From JANYGA01 sp043743145 (GTDB lineage: Bacteria; Vulcanimicrobiota; Vulcanimicrobiia; Vulcanimicrobiales; Vulcanimicrobiaceae): 18,748 nucleotides of DNA. This document shows positions 8,675 through 16,815 of this stretch, piece after piece. Below the pieces are notes generated by a model. The model was not told the origin of the DNA, searched no databases, and saw only the letters and a program-made list of their open reading frames with translations. The stretch lies in NCBI GenBank assembly GCA_043743145.1, contig JAYTXC010000141.1, forward strand, positions 1-18,748, given 5' to 3'. Position numbers and translations under genes: made by a program. Position 1 is the first letter of the stretch, and every line of letters starts with the position of its first letter.

Positions 8675-9447
8675 TGGCGGCGCCATTCTTCGAACTTACC
8701 AACGTCCGTCGTACGTTCGGCGGACTCGTCGCCGTGAACGATCTCTCATTCAAAATCGATGCGGGTAGCATCGTCGCGATGATCGGACCCAACGGCGCGG
8801 GAAAATCCACCGTCTTTAACCTCATCACCGGCATCTACGCACCGACATCGGGCACGATCGATCTCGAGGGGATGACGCTCACGGGTCTCCCGACCGATCG
8901 TATTACGAGTCGCGGCATCGCGCGCACGTTTCAAAACATCCGACTCTTCGCATTCATGTCGGCGCTCGATAACGTCATGACGGGCCAACATTCACAGATG
9001 CGCGCGAGCATGTTCGATTCGCTCGTGCACTCCCCACGCCAACGTAAAGAAGAACGTCGCGTGCGCGAGCGCTCGCGCGAACTCTTGGCGTTCGTCGATC
9101 TCGAACGGGACGCCGACAACTACGCGCGCAACCTGCCCTACGGCAGCCAGCGTCGTCTCGAGATCGCGCGCGCGCTGGCAAGCGAGCCGAAATTACTCTT
9201 GCTCGACGAACCCGCCGCCGGCATGAATCCACGCGAAAAAGACGATCTCATCGGCCTCATCGCGCGGATTCGCGCGACGGGTGTGACTGTGTTTTTAATC
9301 GAGCACGATATGAATCTCGTCATGCAGGTGAGCGAACGTATCACCGTGCTCGACCACGGTGAGAAAATTGCCGAGGGCTTACCCGCCGACGTGCGTCGCA
9401 ACGAGGCCGTGATCGAAGCGTATCTCGGCCGCGCGGAGACCGCGTAG
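8674..9447 (+). CDS. livG: Branched-chain amino-acid ABC transporter ATPase LivG
   Basis: One of the two ATPases that power LivHM. 257 residues, normal length. Seen: Walker A GPNGAGKST at 38-46, Q-loop Q87 in RTFQNIRLF, signature-region LPYGSQRRLEIARAL at 154-168, Walker B LLLLDEPAAGMNP at about 174-186 and switch H211 in LIEHDM. The ending VIEAYLG is the conserved LivG C-terminus. The start ATG overlaps the livM stop by one base, and the stop TAG shares its last base with the livF GTG, so translation of the three cistrons is probably coupled. Confidence 0.96.
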   Translation: MAAPFFELTNVRRTFGGLVAVNDLSFKIDAGSIVAMIGPNGAGKSTVFNLITGIYAPTSGTIDLEGMTLTGLPTDRITSRGIARTFQNIRLFAFMSALDNVMTGQHSQMRASMFDSLVHSPRQRKEERRVRERSRELLAFVDLERDADNYARNLPYGSQRRLEIARALASEPKLLLLDEPAAGMNPREKDDLIGLIARIRATGVTVFLIEHDMNLVMQVSERITVLDHGEKIAEGLPADVRRNEAVIEAYLGRAETA

Positions 9448-10166
9448 TGGCGCTCCTCGAAGTCGATGGGATCGACGCGTCGTACGGTCGTATCCGCGCG
9501 CTTCAAGGCGTCTCGCTTCACGTCGATGAGGGTGAGATCGTGACGCTCATCGGCGGCAATGGCGCGGGAAAAACGACGACGTTGCGTGCGATCAGCGGCC
9601 TCGTCAAACCGACGAGGGGTACGATCCGATTCGCCGGCGAGGACGTGTTGCGCGACACGCCCGATCGAATCGTGCGCCGCGGCATCGGTCACTCGCCGGA
9701 AGGTCGGCGCGTCTTCGCGCGGATGACGGTGCGCGAAAATCTCGAACTCGGTGCGTATACGCGGACGTCGAAAGCGGAGATCGCGAGCGACTTCGAACGC
9801 GTGCTCGAAATCTTTCCACGGCTCAAAGAACGCATCGCGCAAAAGAGTGGCACGCTCTCGGGCGGCGAGCAACAGATGCTCGCGATGGCGCGCGCGCTCA
9901 TGTCGCGACCCAAATTGCTCATGCTCGACGAACCGTCGCTCGGGCTCTCGCCGATTCTCGTGCAGACGATCTTCGGCGTGATACGCGAGATCAACGCGCG
10001 GGGCACGACGGTGCTGCTCATCGAGCAAAACGCCAGGCAAGCACTCGGGATCGCATCGCGCGGCTACGTGCTCGAAGTCGGAAAGATCGTCCACGAAGAT
10101 ACGGCAGCAAACCTTATGGCGAGCGAAGCCGTCCGCGCGGCGTACCTCGGCGGCGGCGCGGTGTGA
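9447..10166 (+). CDS. livF: Branched-chain amino-acid ABC transporter ATPase LivF
   Basis: Partner ATPase of LivG. 239 residues. Seen: Walker A GGNGAGKTT at 36-44, the family segment GHSPEGRRVFARMTVRENL at about 81-99, signature LSGGEQQMLAMARAL at 137-151, Walker B LMLDEPSLGLSP at 158-169, and LLIEQNAR at the switch position, where glutamine replaces the usual ABC histidine, as is normal for LivF. The GTG start is shared with the livG stop (TAGTG). The final GTGTGA overlaps the aroA start by four bases. Confidence 0.96.
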   Translation: MALLEVDGIDASYGRIRALQGVSLHVDEGEIVTLIGGNGAGKTTTLRAISGLVKPTRGTIRFAGEDVLRDTPDRIVRRGIGHSPEGRRVFARMTVRENLELGAYTRTSKAEIASDFERVLEIFPRLKERIAQKSGTLSGGEQQMLAMARALMSRPKLLMLDEPSLGLSPILVQTIFGVIREINARGTTVLLIEQNARQALGIASRGYVLEVGKIVHEDTAANLMASEAVRAAYLGGGAV

Positions 10167-11449
10167 CGACGCTCGAGGTTGCCCCGGTCCCGCACCCGTT
10201 GCGCGGCGACGTGCGCGTGCCGGGATCGAAGAGTATCACGAATCGCGCACTCCTCCTCGCCGCGCTTGCGGACGGTGAATCGGTGCTCGAGGGCGCCCTC
10301 GCGAGCGACGATACGGAGATTTTTTCAACCGCGCTCGCGCGACTCGGCATCGCGGTAACGCACGATCCGGCGCGCGAGACCTTCGCGGTCGTGGGCACGG
10401 GCGGTCGCGTTCCCGCGCATGAAGCGGATCTCTTCGTCGGCAATGCGGGAACGGCCGCACGTTTTATCACGGCGTTCGTTGCTCTCGCGCAGGGAACGTT
10501 TCGCTTCGACGGCGTGCCCGCGATGCGCGGGCGGCCGATCGGCGAGTTGCTCGACGTTTTGCGCGCGCAAGGTGCGCGTGTCGCATGCACGGGCGAAGCG
10601 AACCGGTTTCCGTTCGAGATTCATGCGAATGGCCTCCCCGGTGGTGCGCTCACGATCGACGCGCACGCATCGAGTCAGCAACTCTCGGCGCTCTTGCTCG
10701 TCGCGCCATACGCGCGTGCCGGGATCACGCTGACGGTCACGGGCGAACTCGTGAGCGAACCATACGTCGAGATGACGTGCGCGATGATGGCGCAATGGGG
10801 CGTATCCGTCGACCGCCGTTCTGCGCGAGACTACGTCGTCGCCCCGGGCGGCCGTTACACGGCGCGCCACTACGCGGTCGAGCCCGACGCATCGAGTGCG
10901 TCGTATTTTTTTGCGGCAGCGGCCGCGAGTGGTGGGCGCGTTGCCGTCGCCAACCTGTCGCTACGATCGTTGCAGGGCGATGTGGGCTTCGTCCGCGTGC
11001 TCGAAATGATGGGTGCGGTCGTGGAGGAGCGCGACGGTGCGCTCATCGTTACAGGACCGAAGCAACTCCACGGAATCGATATCGACATGAACGCGATCTC
11101 CGACACCGCGCCGACACTCGCCGCGATCGCGGCCTTTGCCGATAGTCCGGTGCGTATTCGTGGTGTCGAGCACATGCGTTGGAAAGAGACCGATCGTATC
11201 GCGGCGATGACGACGGAGCTGCGAAAACTTGGCGCGCACGTTGAAGAGGCGACCGATGGGATGACGATCGCACCGGGGCCGCTTCACTACGCGCGCGTTG
11301 CAACGTACGACGATCACCGGATGGCGATGTCGCTCGCGATCGCGGGGTCACTCGGCGCGGGCGTCGCGATCGATGACCCCGGTTGCACGGGGAAGACCTT
11401 CGCGACGTTTTGGGACGTGCTCGCGGATTTTAAACGGCAGTCGCGTTAG
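10163..11449 (+). CDS. aroA: 3-phosphoshikimate 1-carboxyvinyltransferase (EPSP synthase)
   Basis: Sixth step of the shikimate pathway: joins shikimate-3-phosphate and phosphoenolpyruvate to give EPSP, in the cytoplasm. 428 residues, the length of E. coli AroA (427). Seen: RVPGSKSITNRALLLAALA at 18-36 (phosphate-binding lysine K23), FVGNAGTAARFITA at 91-104 (phosphoenolpyruvate-site loop), catalytic aspartate D314 in NAISDTAPT, RWKETDRIAAM at 339-349 with E342, and DDHRMAMSL at 383-391. It has Phe at 101, where the E. coli enzyme has Pro. The GTG at 10163 is chosen because it overlaps the livF stop as GTGA and the first strand follows at once. Translation is probably coupled to livF. The stop overlaps the convergent nagA stop. 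Confidence 0.96.
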   Translation: MTTLEVAPVPHPLRGDVRVPGSKSITNRALLLAALADGESVLEGALASDDTEIFSTALARLGIAVTHDPARETFAVVGTGGRVPAHEADLFVGNAGTAARFITAFVALAQGTFRFDGVPAMRGRPIGELLDVLRAQGARVACTGEANRFPFEIHANGLPGGALTIDAHASSQQLSALLLVAPYARAGITLTVTGELVSEPYVEMTCAMMAQWGVSVDRRSARDYVVAPGGRYTARHYAVEPDASSASYFFAAAAASGGRVAVANLSLRSLQGDVGFVRVLEMMGAVVEERDGALIVTGPKQLHGIDIDMNAISDTAPTLAAIAAFADSPVRIRGVEHMRWKETDRIAAMTTELRKLGAHVEEATDGMTIAPGPLHYARVATYDDHRMAMSLAIAGSLGAGVAIDDPGCTGKTFATFWDVLADFKRQSR

Positions 11450-12636
11450 CCGACGCTGGTCGCGCGCGTACTCGCGAGATGGTGGGCGCCGTAGACGGCC
11501 TCGCCGCCGACGGCGGTGGTGAGAATCTCGTATTGATCGTCCCACACCGCAAAATCTGCGCGCTTCCCCGCTTCGATCGTGCCACACTCGCGCTCGATAC
11601 CGAGCAACTTCGCGGGAGCCGAGGTCGCGCAGACGATCGCGCGTTCGAATGGCAGCGATGCATACGACATCAAATTCCGCACGGCGCGATCGCAGTGCAG
11701 TGCCGAGCCCGCGATCGTTCCGTCTTCGGCACGGACGACGCCGCCTTCGATGCGATACCCGCTTCCCGCAGGTGCCATGTAATCCGTCGCGAGCACCATG
11801 CGCTCGCCGAGCATCCGATAGAGCGCGTCGATCATGACGGGTGCCACGTGATAACCATCGCAAATTACCTGAACGCTCGTGCGGGATTCTTGCATGAATG
11901 CGGCGAGCAATGAGGGTTCGCGATGATCCAGCGGTGGCATCGCATTGAACGCGTGCGTGAGCGTCCGGAAACCGAGCCCGACCGCGAGGATGCCGTCGCG
12001 ATATTTCGCCGACGTGTGGCCGGCCGAACAGACGACACCCTGATCGAAGAAGAAGCGTGCCGTTTCATCGACGCCTTCGACTTCGGGCGCCATCGTAATC
12101 ATCACGAGCGCTCCGCGACACGCATCGAGCAAACTTTTCGCACGCTCGCGCGTGGCAGGCACGAGCCAATCGTGCCGATGCACGCGGCGAAATTTTGGAT
12201 TGAGGAACGGTCCCTCGAAATGAATGCCGAGGCAACGCGCCCCGCCGAGCGTCGCGTTTTCGGCGAGCGCATGCGCGGCTTCCGCGGTCTCGCTCGCGGC
12301 ATGTAACATCGATTCCCACGGTGCGGTCATGATCGTTGCGACGAAGCCCGTCGCACCTTGCTCCGCATACGAGCGCGAAGCAACGTCGACGGCATTTCCC
12401 TGATCGCGATTGAAAAGCACGTCGCCCGCACCATTGGTATGGACGTCGATCATTCCCGGTGCGATCGTGCAGCCCGCAGGTAGCTGGAAATCGCTCGAGC
12501 CATCGGCGTCGAGAACTGCCGCGATTAGCCCGTTTTCGATGGCTAAACGTCCGATGCGCGCTTCCCCTGTACCGAGAGCGATGCGTGCGGGTCCGATCGT
12601 GTAGAAACGTGACACGACAACGCGCTTCGGGACCAT
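11446..12636 (-). CDS. nagA: N-acetylglucosamine-6-phosphate deacetylase
   Basis: Amidohydrolase-superfamily enzyme that removes acetate from GlcNAc-6-phosphate in amino-sugar use and peptidoglycan recycling. 396 residues, normal size. Seen: PGMIDVHTNGAG at 60-71, the first metal-site region; GIHFEGPFLNP at 138-148 with E141; CSAGHTSAKY with H207; LTHAFNAMPPL with H228; CDGYHV with H263; and LATDYMAPAGSG with catalytic D285. The ATG at 12636 is the first plausible start after the dynamin stop, 38 bases away; the frame stays open further up inside the dynamin gene, but those residues are an Arg-rich shadow. It is the last gene of the presumed membrane protein-dynamin-nagA unit. No nagB or sugar transporter is in the window, so recycling is an inference. 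Confidence 0.92.
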   Translation of the reverse strand: MVPKRVVVSRFYTIGPARIALGTGEARIGRLAIENGLIAAVLDADGSSDFQLPAGCTIAPGMIDVHTNGAGDVLFNRDQGNAVDVASRSYAEQGATGFVATIMTAPWESMLHAASETAEAAHALAENATLGGARCLGIHFEGPFLNPKFRRVHRHDWLVPATRERAKSLLDACRGALVMITMAPEVEGVDETARFFFDQGVVCSAGHTSAKYRDGILAVGLGFRTLTHAFNAMPPLDHREPSLLAAFMQESRTSVQVICDGYHVAPVMIDALYRMLGERMVLATDYMAPAGSGYRIEGGVVRAEDGTIAGSALHCDRAVRNLMSYASLPFERAIVCATSAPAKLLGIERECGTIEAGKRADFAVWDDQYEILTTAVGGEAVYGAHHLASTRATSVG

Positions 12637-12674
12637 CGCGAGTCGAACCTCGGGCCAGAAGTCGAAGTGAGCGT

Positions 12675-15386
12675 TTACTTGCGACCGAAGAAGCGAGCGA
12701 GCCCGCGTCGAAACCCGGGCGCCGTGGAATCGTCGCTTTTGCGATCGTCCGTGCGCGCGCGTTCGACGTCGCGGCGCGCGCGATCCGCAAGCCGCGTCAT
12801 GTGTTCGTCTGCGTGCGCGTGCAGGGTCTCGCGAAGCGCGCCGAGTTCGTTCCACGCCGCAGCCGGGCGCTTCGTCTGCGCGGCTTCAAAATAATCGAGC
12901 GCGGAGATCGTAAAGATGCGCGAGATTGCGATCGCGCGTTCGCGCACGTAGCGGCCGGCGAGTTCGACGACCGTCCGTCGTTCGCTCGCCGACTCGTTAT
13001 CGGCAATCGTATGCGCGAGGATCATCGGCTTCCCGAATTCGGCGACGCGCGCGTAGAGCGCGAGCTCGCGATCGGAGAGTTGTCGCGAAAAGAGCCCGAG
13101 AATCTCACTCCCGGCGCGCGCTGCTGCGAGGGCGATCTTCTCGGCATCGTCGTTGCCGCTATCGAACGCGGGGGCGTGGACGAGGACGAGTTCGCGCGGC
13201 ATTTTCCATGGCGTTTCGATGAGTACGGGCGACCGCGCGGCTTGCGCCATCGCATCGCTCGTCGGGATCTCATTCCAATCGCCTTCGCGCACCAGCGCGT
13301 ACGCGCGTTCGCGTTCGCCGTAGCGCACGTGCACGGGAAAAATCGCTTCGTTCCCACCCTCATCTTGTAAGATGCGCGTTCCCGCAATCGCATTGATGAG
13401 GCTCGATTTTCCGCGTCGTAGCGCGCCGAGGACGACGACACGATACCGCTCGGGTCGCAGTCCACGATCGTAGGCGTCGGCATCGAACGCAAATCCGTCG
13501 TTCTGATGCACCGTGACACCGTTCGATGCGGGTGAGGCATCGTTCGAAGCGGCGCTTTCGCTCCCATGGACGTAGCGTCGTGACGTATCGAGGGCGATGA
13601 GCGCGGTGTCGATCGTCGCGAGCGATGCGACGACGCGTGCGAGCCGCTGGGAGGCCGCGATGCGGGCGCCAGCGTCGTTCGCGCGTCCGAGTGCACGAAC
13701 GATCGGCTCGAGTGTCTCCGCTCGCGCGACGGTGCGTTCGCGTTCGATCGCGGCTGCGGCATCGTCGTAGATGCCGGCGATCTGCGTGGCGAGATCGGCG
13801 ACGAACGTCGCGACGTCGGTCTCGAAATGTGGAAAGAATGTCGCGTAGAGATCTTGACCGAGTTCGCGTTTCATATACGTGCCGTACGCGTGTGCGGTGA
13901 ATCCACGCGAGACGGCATGAACGAACGTCACCGTGGGGCCGCCGATCGCTCCAAGGACGATCGTCGATGCGATGCCGCTCGCGAGATCGCGCGACCACGC
14001 ACCCGTTCCCGGAACGCCGCCCAAGCGCAGAGCCGCGAGATCGGCGACACGGACGTCACCACGCGATTTCGCGATGCCGGCGAGTGCGCGCGCGACGTGG
14101 CCGGCAACGTCGGATGCAAATGCGCTCCAGACGGGTGCGACCGTCGCATCGACGAGACTGTGAAATTTTCCGCGGTCGCGGATGCGTTCGATGTCGGCGA
14201 CATCGATCGCGGCGCCGAGCGCGCGCATCGCTCGCGCCGCAAGTGCGTCTCCCTGCTCGACGATCCACGCATGCCGCTCGGCACCCGCGCGGGTGACGTC
14301 GTCGCGTTCGCGACCGAGCGCGCGTTCGCGTTCGACGAGTTCGGCCGATGCGCGATCGACTTCGATCGTTAACGATGCAGAACTCGTCTCCGCAAGTGCG
14401 CCCGCACGCCGGACGCGTGCCGCGGTCTTGGCAACGAGTTCGTGCAAGACCGCGAGCGTGCGATCGACACGTGCGCTCTGCGCGCGGCGTTCGAGCGACA
14501 TCTCGAGACCCGAAATCAACGCGGGAAAGCCGCTCTGCGCACGTAGGGCGTCATCGCCATCGATCGAGCCTGCGGCGTAATCGCGCGCGGAGACGCTGAA
14601 GACTTCCGCATCGGGTGCTAAGCGTCGCGCGCGCTCGACGATCCGCGCACGCGCGGCATCCCAGGCTTCGCGGCCATCGGTTTCGCGCATGCGCCACAGA
14701 TCGATTTTGGTCTGCACGATGAAGATCGTGCGCACGTGCTCGCCGATGAGCCCGAGAAACGACGCGTCGCCCTTGGTAAACGGTTGTTGCGTATCGATGA
14801 GATAGAGCACGGCATCGGTGCGCGGCAGATACGTGAGCGTCGCGCGGCGATGTGCGGGGTTGAGCGAGGCGAGTCCCGGTGTATCGGCGATCGTAAAACC
14901 GCTCTGGAGGAACGGTGAATCGACGGAAACTACGACGAACGAGGGTGCGGTATCCTCATCGGCGGTGGCGTCGTGAAGCGCTCCGCGTTCGTCGCCCTTG
15001 CCGACGGCGACGAAGCGCGAGAGCCGATCCATGGGAATGCGTTCTTCGCGTCCCGAGGGATATTTCGCAACGGCCGATTCTTCGGTACCGTACTGAAGCT
15101 CCGTAATCGTCGCAGTCGACGGATTGATATCGACGGCGAGAAGTCCCGCGATCCGACCGCCGGCCTCGTAGCGCACTTTGCCCAAGAGGGCGTTGAGCAG
15201 ATAGGACTTGCCGCTCGAAAATTCGCCGACGACGGCGAGCGTGAACCGTCGCACGAGACGCTCGCGCGTCGCACGGAGCAACGCGAGATCGTCGTCGTGC
15301 GTGGGCCAGGCATCGAGTGCTTCGCTTGCGAGAAGTGACTCGACGGCGTCGAGTGCGGAGACGAGCTGCGGTGGAGCGTCAGGCAT
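12675..15386 (-). CDS. Tandem bacterial dynamin-like GTPase, second GTPase domain degenerate
   Basis: 903 residues. The first GTPase head (about 48-300) is intact: G1 GEFSSGKS at 54-61, G2 threonines 91/93 in NPSTATIT, G3 DTPG at 168-171, G4 TKID at 226-229. A long helical, heptad-like region follows (about 300-460), then a hydrophobic patch at about 468-498 (SGIASTIVLGAIGGPTVTF) that could be a membrane-binding paddle, then more helix. A second, shorter head begins at about 647: P-loop GALRRGKSS at 654-662 is present, but the G3 place reads HAPAFD (737-742) and the G4 place reads HTIAD (792-796), so nucleotide hydrolysis there is doubtful. A basic C-terminus (RRGLARFFGRK) may touch membrane or partners. 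Dynamin-like proteins fuse, scission or protect membranes; Bacillus DynA is a known two-head fusion. A GGAGG sits only two bases before the ATG at 15386, unusually close. Confidence 0.85.
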   Translation of the reverse strand: MPDAPPQLVSALDAVESLLASEALDAWPTHDDDLALLRATRERLVRRFTLAVVGEFSSGKSYLLNALLGKVRYEAGGRIAGLLAVDINPSTATITELQYGTEESAVAKYPSGREERIPMDRLSRFVAVGKGDERGALHDATADEDTAPSFVVVSVDSPFLQSGFTIADTPGLASLNPAHRRATLTYLPRTDAVLYLIDTQQPFTKGDASFLGLIGEHVRTIFIVQTKIDLWRMRETDGREAWDAARARIVERARRLAPDAEVFSVSARDYAAGSIDGDDALRAQSGFPALISGLEMSLERRAQSARVDRTLAVLHELVAKTAARVRRAGALAETSSASLTIEVDRASAELVERERALGRERDDVTRAGAERHAWIVEQGDALAARAMRALGAAIDVADIERIRDRGKFHSLVDATVAPVWSAFASDVAGHVARALAGIAKSRGDVRVADLAALRLGGVPGTGAWSRDLASGIASTIVLGAIGGPTVTFVHAVSRGFTAHAYGTYMKRELGQDLYATFFPHFETDVATFVADLATQIAGIYDDAAAAIERERTVARAETLEPIVRALGRANDAGARIAASQRLARVVASLATIDTALIALDTSRRYVHGSESAASNDASPASNGVTVHQNDGFAFDADAYDRGLRPERYRVVVLGALRRGKSSLINAIAGTRILQDEGGNEAIFPVHVRYGERERAYALVREGDWNEIPTSDAMAQAARSPVLIETPWKMPRELVLVHAPAFDSGNDDAEKIALAAARAGSEILGLFSRQLSDRELALYARVAEFGKPMILAHTIADNESASERRTVVELAGRYVRERAIAISRIFTISALDYFEAAQTKRPAAAWNELGALRETLHAHADEHMTRLADRARRDVERARTDDRKSDDSTAPGFRRGLARFFGRK

Positions 15387-15428
15387 CGCCTCCGATGATG
15401 CGCTCTGCGTGCGGCTCGGGGAACCGAC

Positions 15429-16430
15429 TTACGTCGGGATTGCCGTCGCACGGGCGAGGGCGAACGCGTCATCGCAGGAGACCGCGACACACGCGATCGC
15501 GCGGTCTTCGCCACGATGTGAGCGGACGAGCGGAACGGCGAGATCGAAAACGACGACGGGCGTTCCCTCGAGCGCGAACGACAAACCGTCGGCACGATGT
15601 TGGCGACTCCACGCCCGGGGATCGAAGTTCGTGCGCGTCACGCGAGCGGCGGCGATATGTGCGAGCGGGATTTCGGCCGCGCGAAAAACGCCGAGCGCGA
15701 GGTAAAGCGTGCCGTCGACGATCCGGTGGGGGCGCTTGCGGAACGTCGCGTAGAGCCCCACTCCCCAGAGAATGGCGTAGAGATTGACGAAGTCATCCAA
15801 CACACGCCACGGCCATTGCGCTTGCGGGATGACGATATCGATGGCGATTGCAGTGGGGATAAGAAATACGGGGAGTGCCAGGAGCATCGGCAAGTCGCTC
15901 GCCGTTTTCGTGAAGCCGAAACCCGCCGGTAATGGTTGGCGAAATCCACCGGTGAGAAATCGTAACGCCGCACCCATGACCGTCGTCTCGATCGCTAAAA
16001 AACGGGCAACTCGTGGGTCGGCGATCCGGGTGTAGGCGCGGGTGAGGTAGTCCTCGGGATAGGTCCTGAGGTCGCGCGCTTCGCGTAAGGCCGAAAATAC
16101 GAGCCACGCGACAACCGAGGCTTCGCATACGGCTGCGACGCCGATTCCCCAGAGCGGCAACGCATGTGAGGCCAGTGCTTCAATCGAAATGGCCGCACCG
16201 GCGAAAAGGATCACGAAGCGCGTCCATGGTTCGCGCCGATGAGCGACCGCGATACCCGTGATTGCAAATTGAGCACCGAACCCGCTCGCGACGGCGATGC
16301 GCCGCGCAACGGTGACGAACCACGTATTCCACACGGGAATGAGCCAAGCCGAGAGCGTCAGGGCGATCGTCGTGACAATCGCGAGCGTTCGTATCGTCAG
16401 CAATACTTTGAGCGTGATAGCCGCCTCCAA
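15429..16430 (-). CDS. Polytopic membrane protein with C-terminal PH-like region
   Basis: 333 residues, no assigned function. Hydrophobic segments at about 12-31, 48-64, 71-88, 92-113, 144-158, 178-200 and 211-229 suggest six or seven membrane passes. The last 100 residues are soluble: RIVDGTLYLALGVFRAAEIPLAHI at 236-259 followed by alternating strands and ending VAVSCDDAFALARA. This fits the pattern of membrane proteins in Firmicutes and relatives with helices plus a bacterial PH-like domain; the match is from memory and not searched. The start is uncertain: the longest frame begins with TTG at 16430, while a GGAGG at 16424-16428 lies inside the first codons and has no ATG/GTG/TTG at a normal distance after it. 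A TTG at codon 10 is the other option. 42 bases separate it from the dynamin gene downstream, so cotranscription is likely. Confidence 0.7.
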   Translation of the reverse strand: MEAAITLKVLLTIRTLAIVTTIALTLSAWLIPVWNTWFVTVARRIAVASGFGAQFAITGIAVAHRREPWTRFVILFAGAAISIEALASHALPLWGIGVAAVCEASVVAWLVFSALREARDLRTYPEDYLTRAYTRIADPRVARFLAIETTVMGAALRFLTGGFRQPLPAGFGFTKTASDLPMLLALPVFLIPTAIAIDIVIPQAQWPWRVLDDFVNLYAILWGVGLYATFRKRPHRIVDGTLYLALGVFRAAEIPLAHIAAARVTRTNFDPRAWSRQHRADGLSFALEGTPVVVFDLAVPLVRSHRGEDRAIACVAVSCDDAFALARATAIPT

Positions 16431-16467
16431 ACAGAGCCCGCTATTTTTTTGACGATCGACAATGGCG

Positions 16468-16776
16468 TTACTGCCCCGCCGCCCCGCGAATCAACGCGAT
16501 CGTGTGATCGCGCGTTCGGTGGTTGGCGCGACAGGCGAAGAGCCAGCGACCGATCCGCCGGTTGGTGATGCCGAATTCGAGCGGATTGAACGAGCCGCCG
16601 TCGGTCGTCGTAACGATCGTCGACGCACCGTTCGAGTGCGGGGGCAGCGCGTAGGTCATCTCGCCATATGCCTGCGCAAGACGCGCGCAGCCAACTTCTT
16701 TGAGTTGGCCATCGATGACGAACGTGTTGCGCAGCGCGAACGTCATGCGTCGCGCGACATCGAGATCGCGCGGCAC
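16468..16776 (-). CDS. Small hypothetical protein downstream of the cytochrome c gene
   Basis: 102 residues from a GTG at 16776; an inner ATG at 16746 is also possible. No family is recognised. Two cysteines lie in EVGCARLAQAYGEM and WLFACRANH and could form a disulfide if exported, but there is no signal peptide. Composition (many polar residues, FNPLEFGITNRRIGRW) looks more protein-like than the opposite-strand frames, and codons end mostly in G or C, as in the neighbours. The frame is the same as that of the upstream cytochrome gene, separated only by its TAA at 16816-16818. The thirteen codons between that stop and the GTG read as LDRASPAECHSG, which includes another cysteine, so this may be the tail of a broken longer gene. 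No ribosome-binding site is evident. Coding status is moderately doubtful. Confidence 0.4.
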   Translation of the reverse strand: MPRDLDVARRMTFALRNTFVIDGQLKEVGCARLAQAYGEMTYALPPHSNGASTIVTTTDGGSFNPLEFGITNRRIGRWLFACRANHRTRDHTIALIRGAAGQ

Positions 16777-16815
16777 GCCGCTATGGCATTCCGCCGGAGA
16801 TGCTCGATCGAGCGA

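Noticed and set aside
12459..13370. 303-codon plus-strand frame across the nagA-dynamin boundary
   Set aside because: It overlaps two well-supported genes on the other strand and reads as Arg-rich low-information sequence.
16417..16450. Rho-independent terminator on the plus strand (ATAGC/GCTAT stem followed by seven T)
   Set aside because: The stem is only five base pairs with an 18-base loop, and no plus-strand gene ends nearby.
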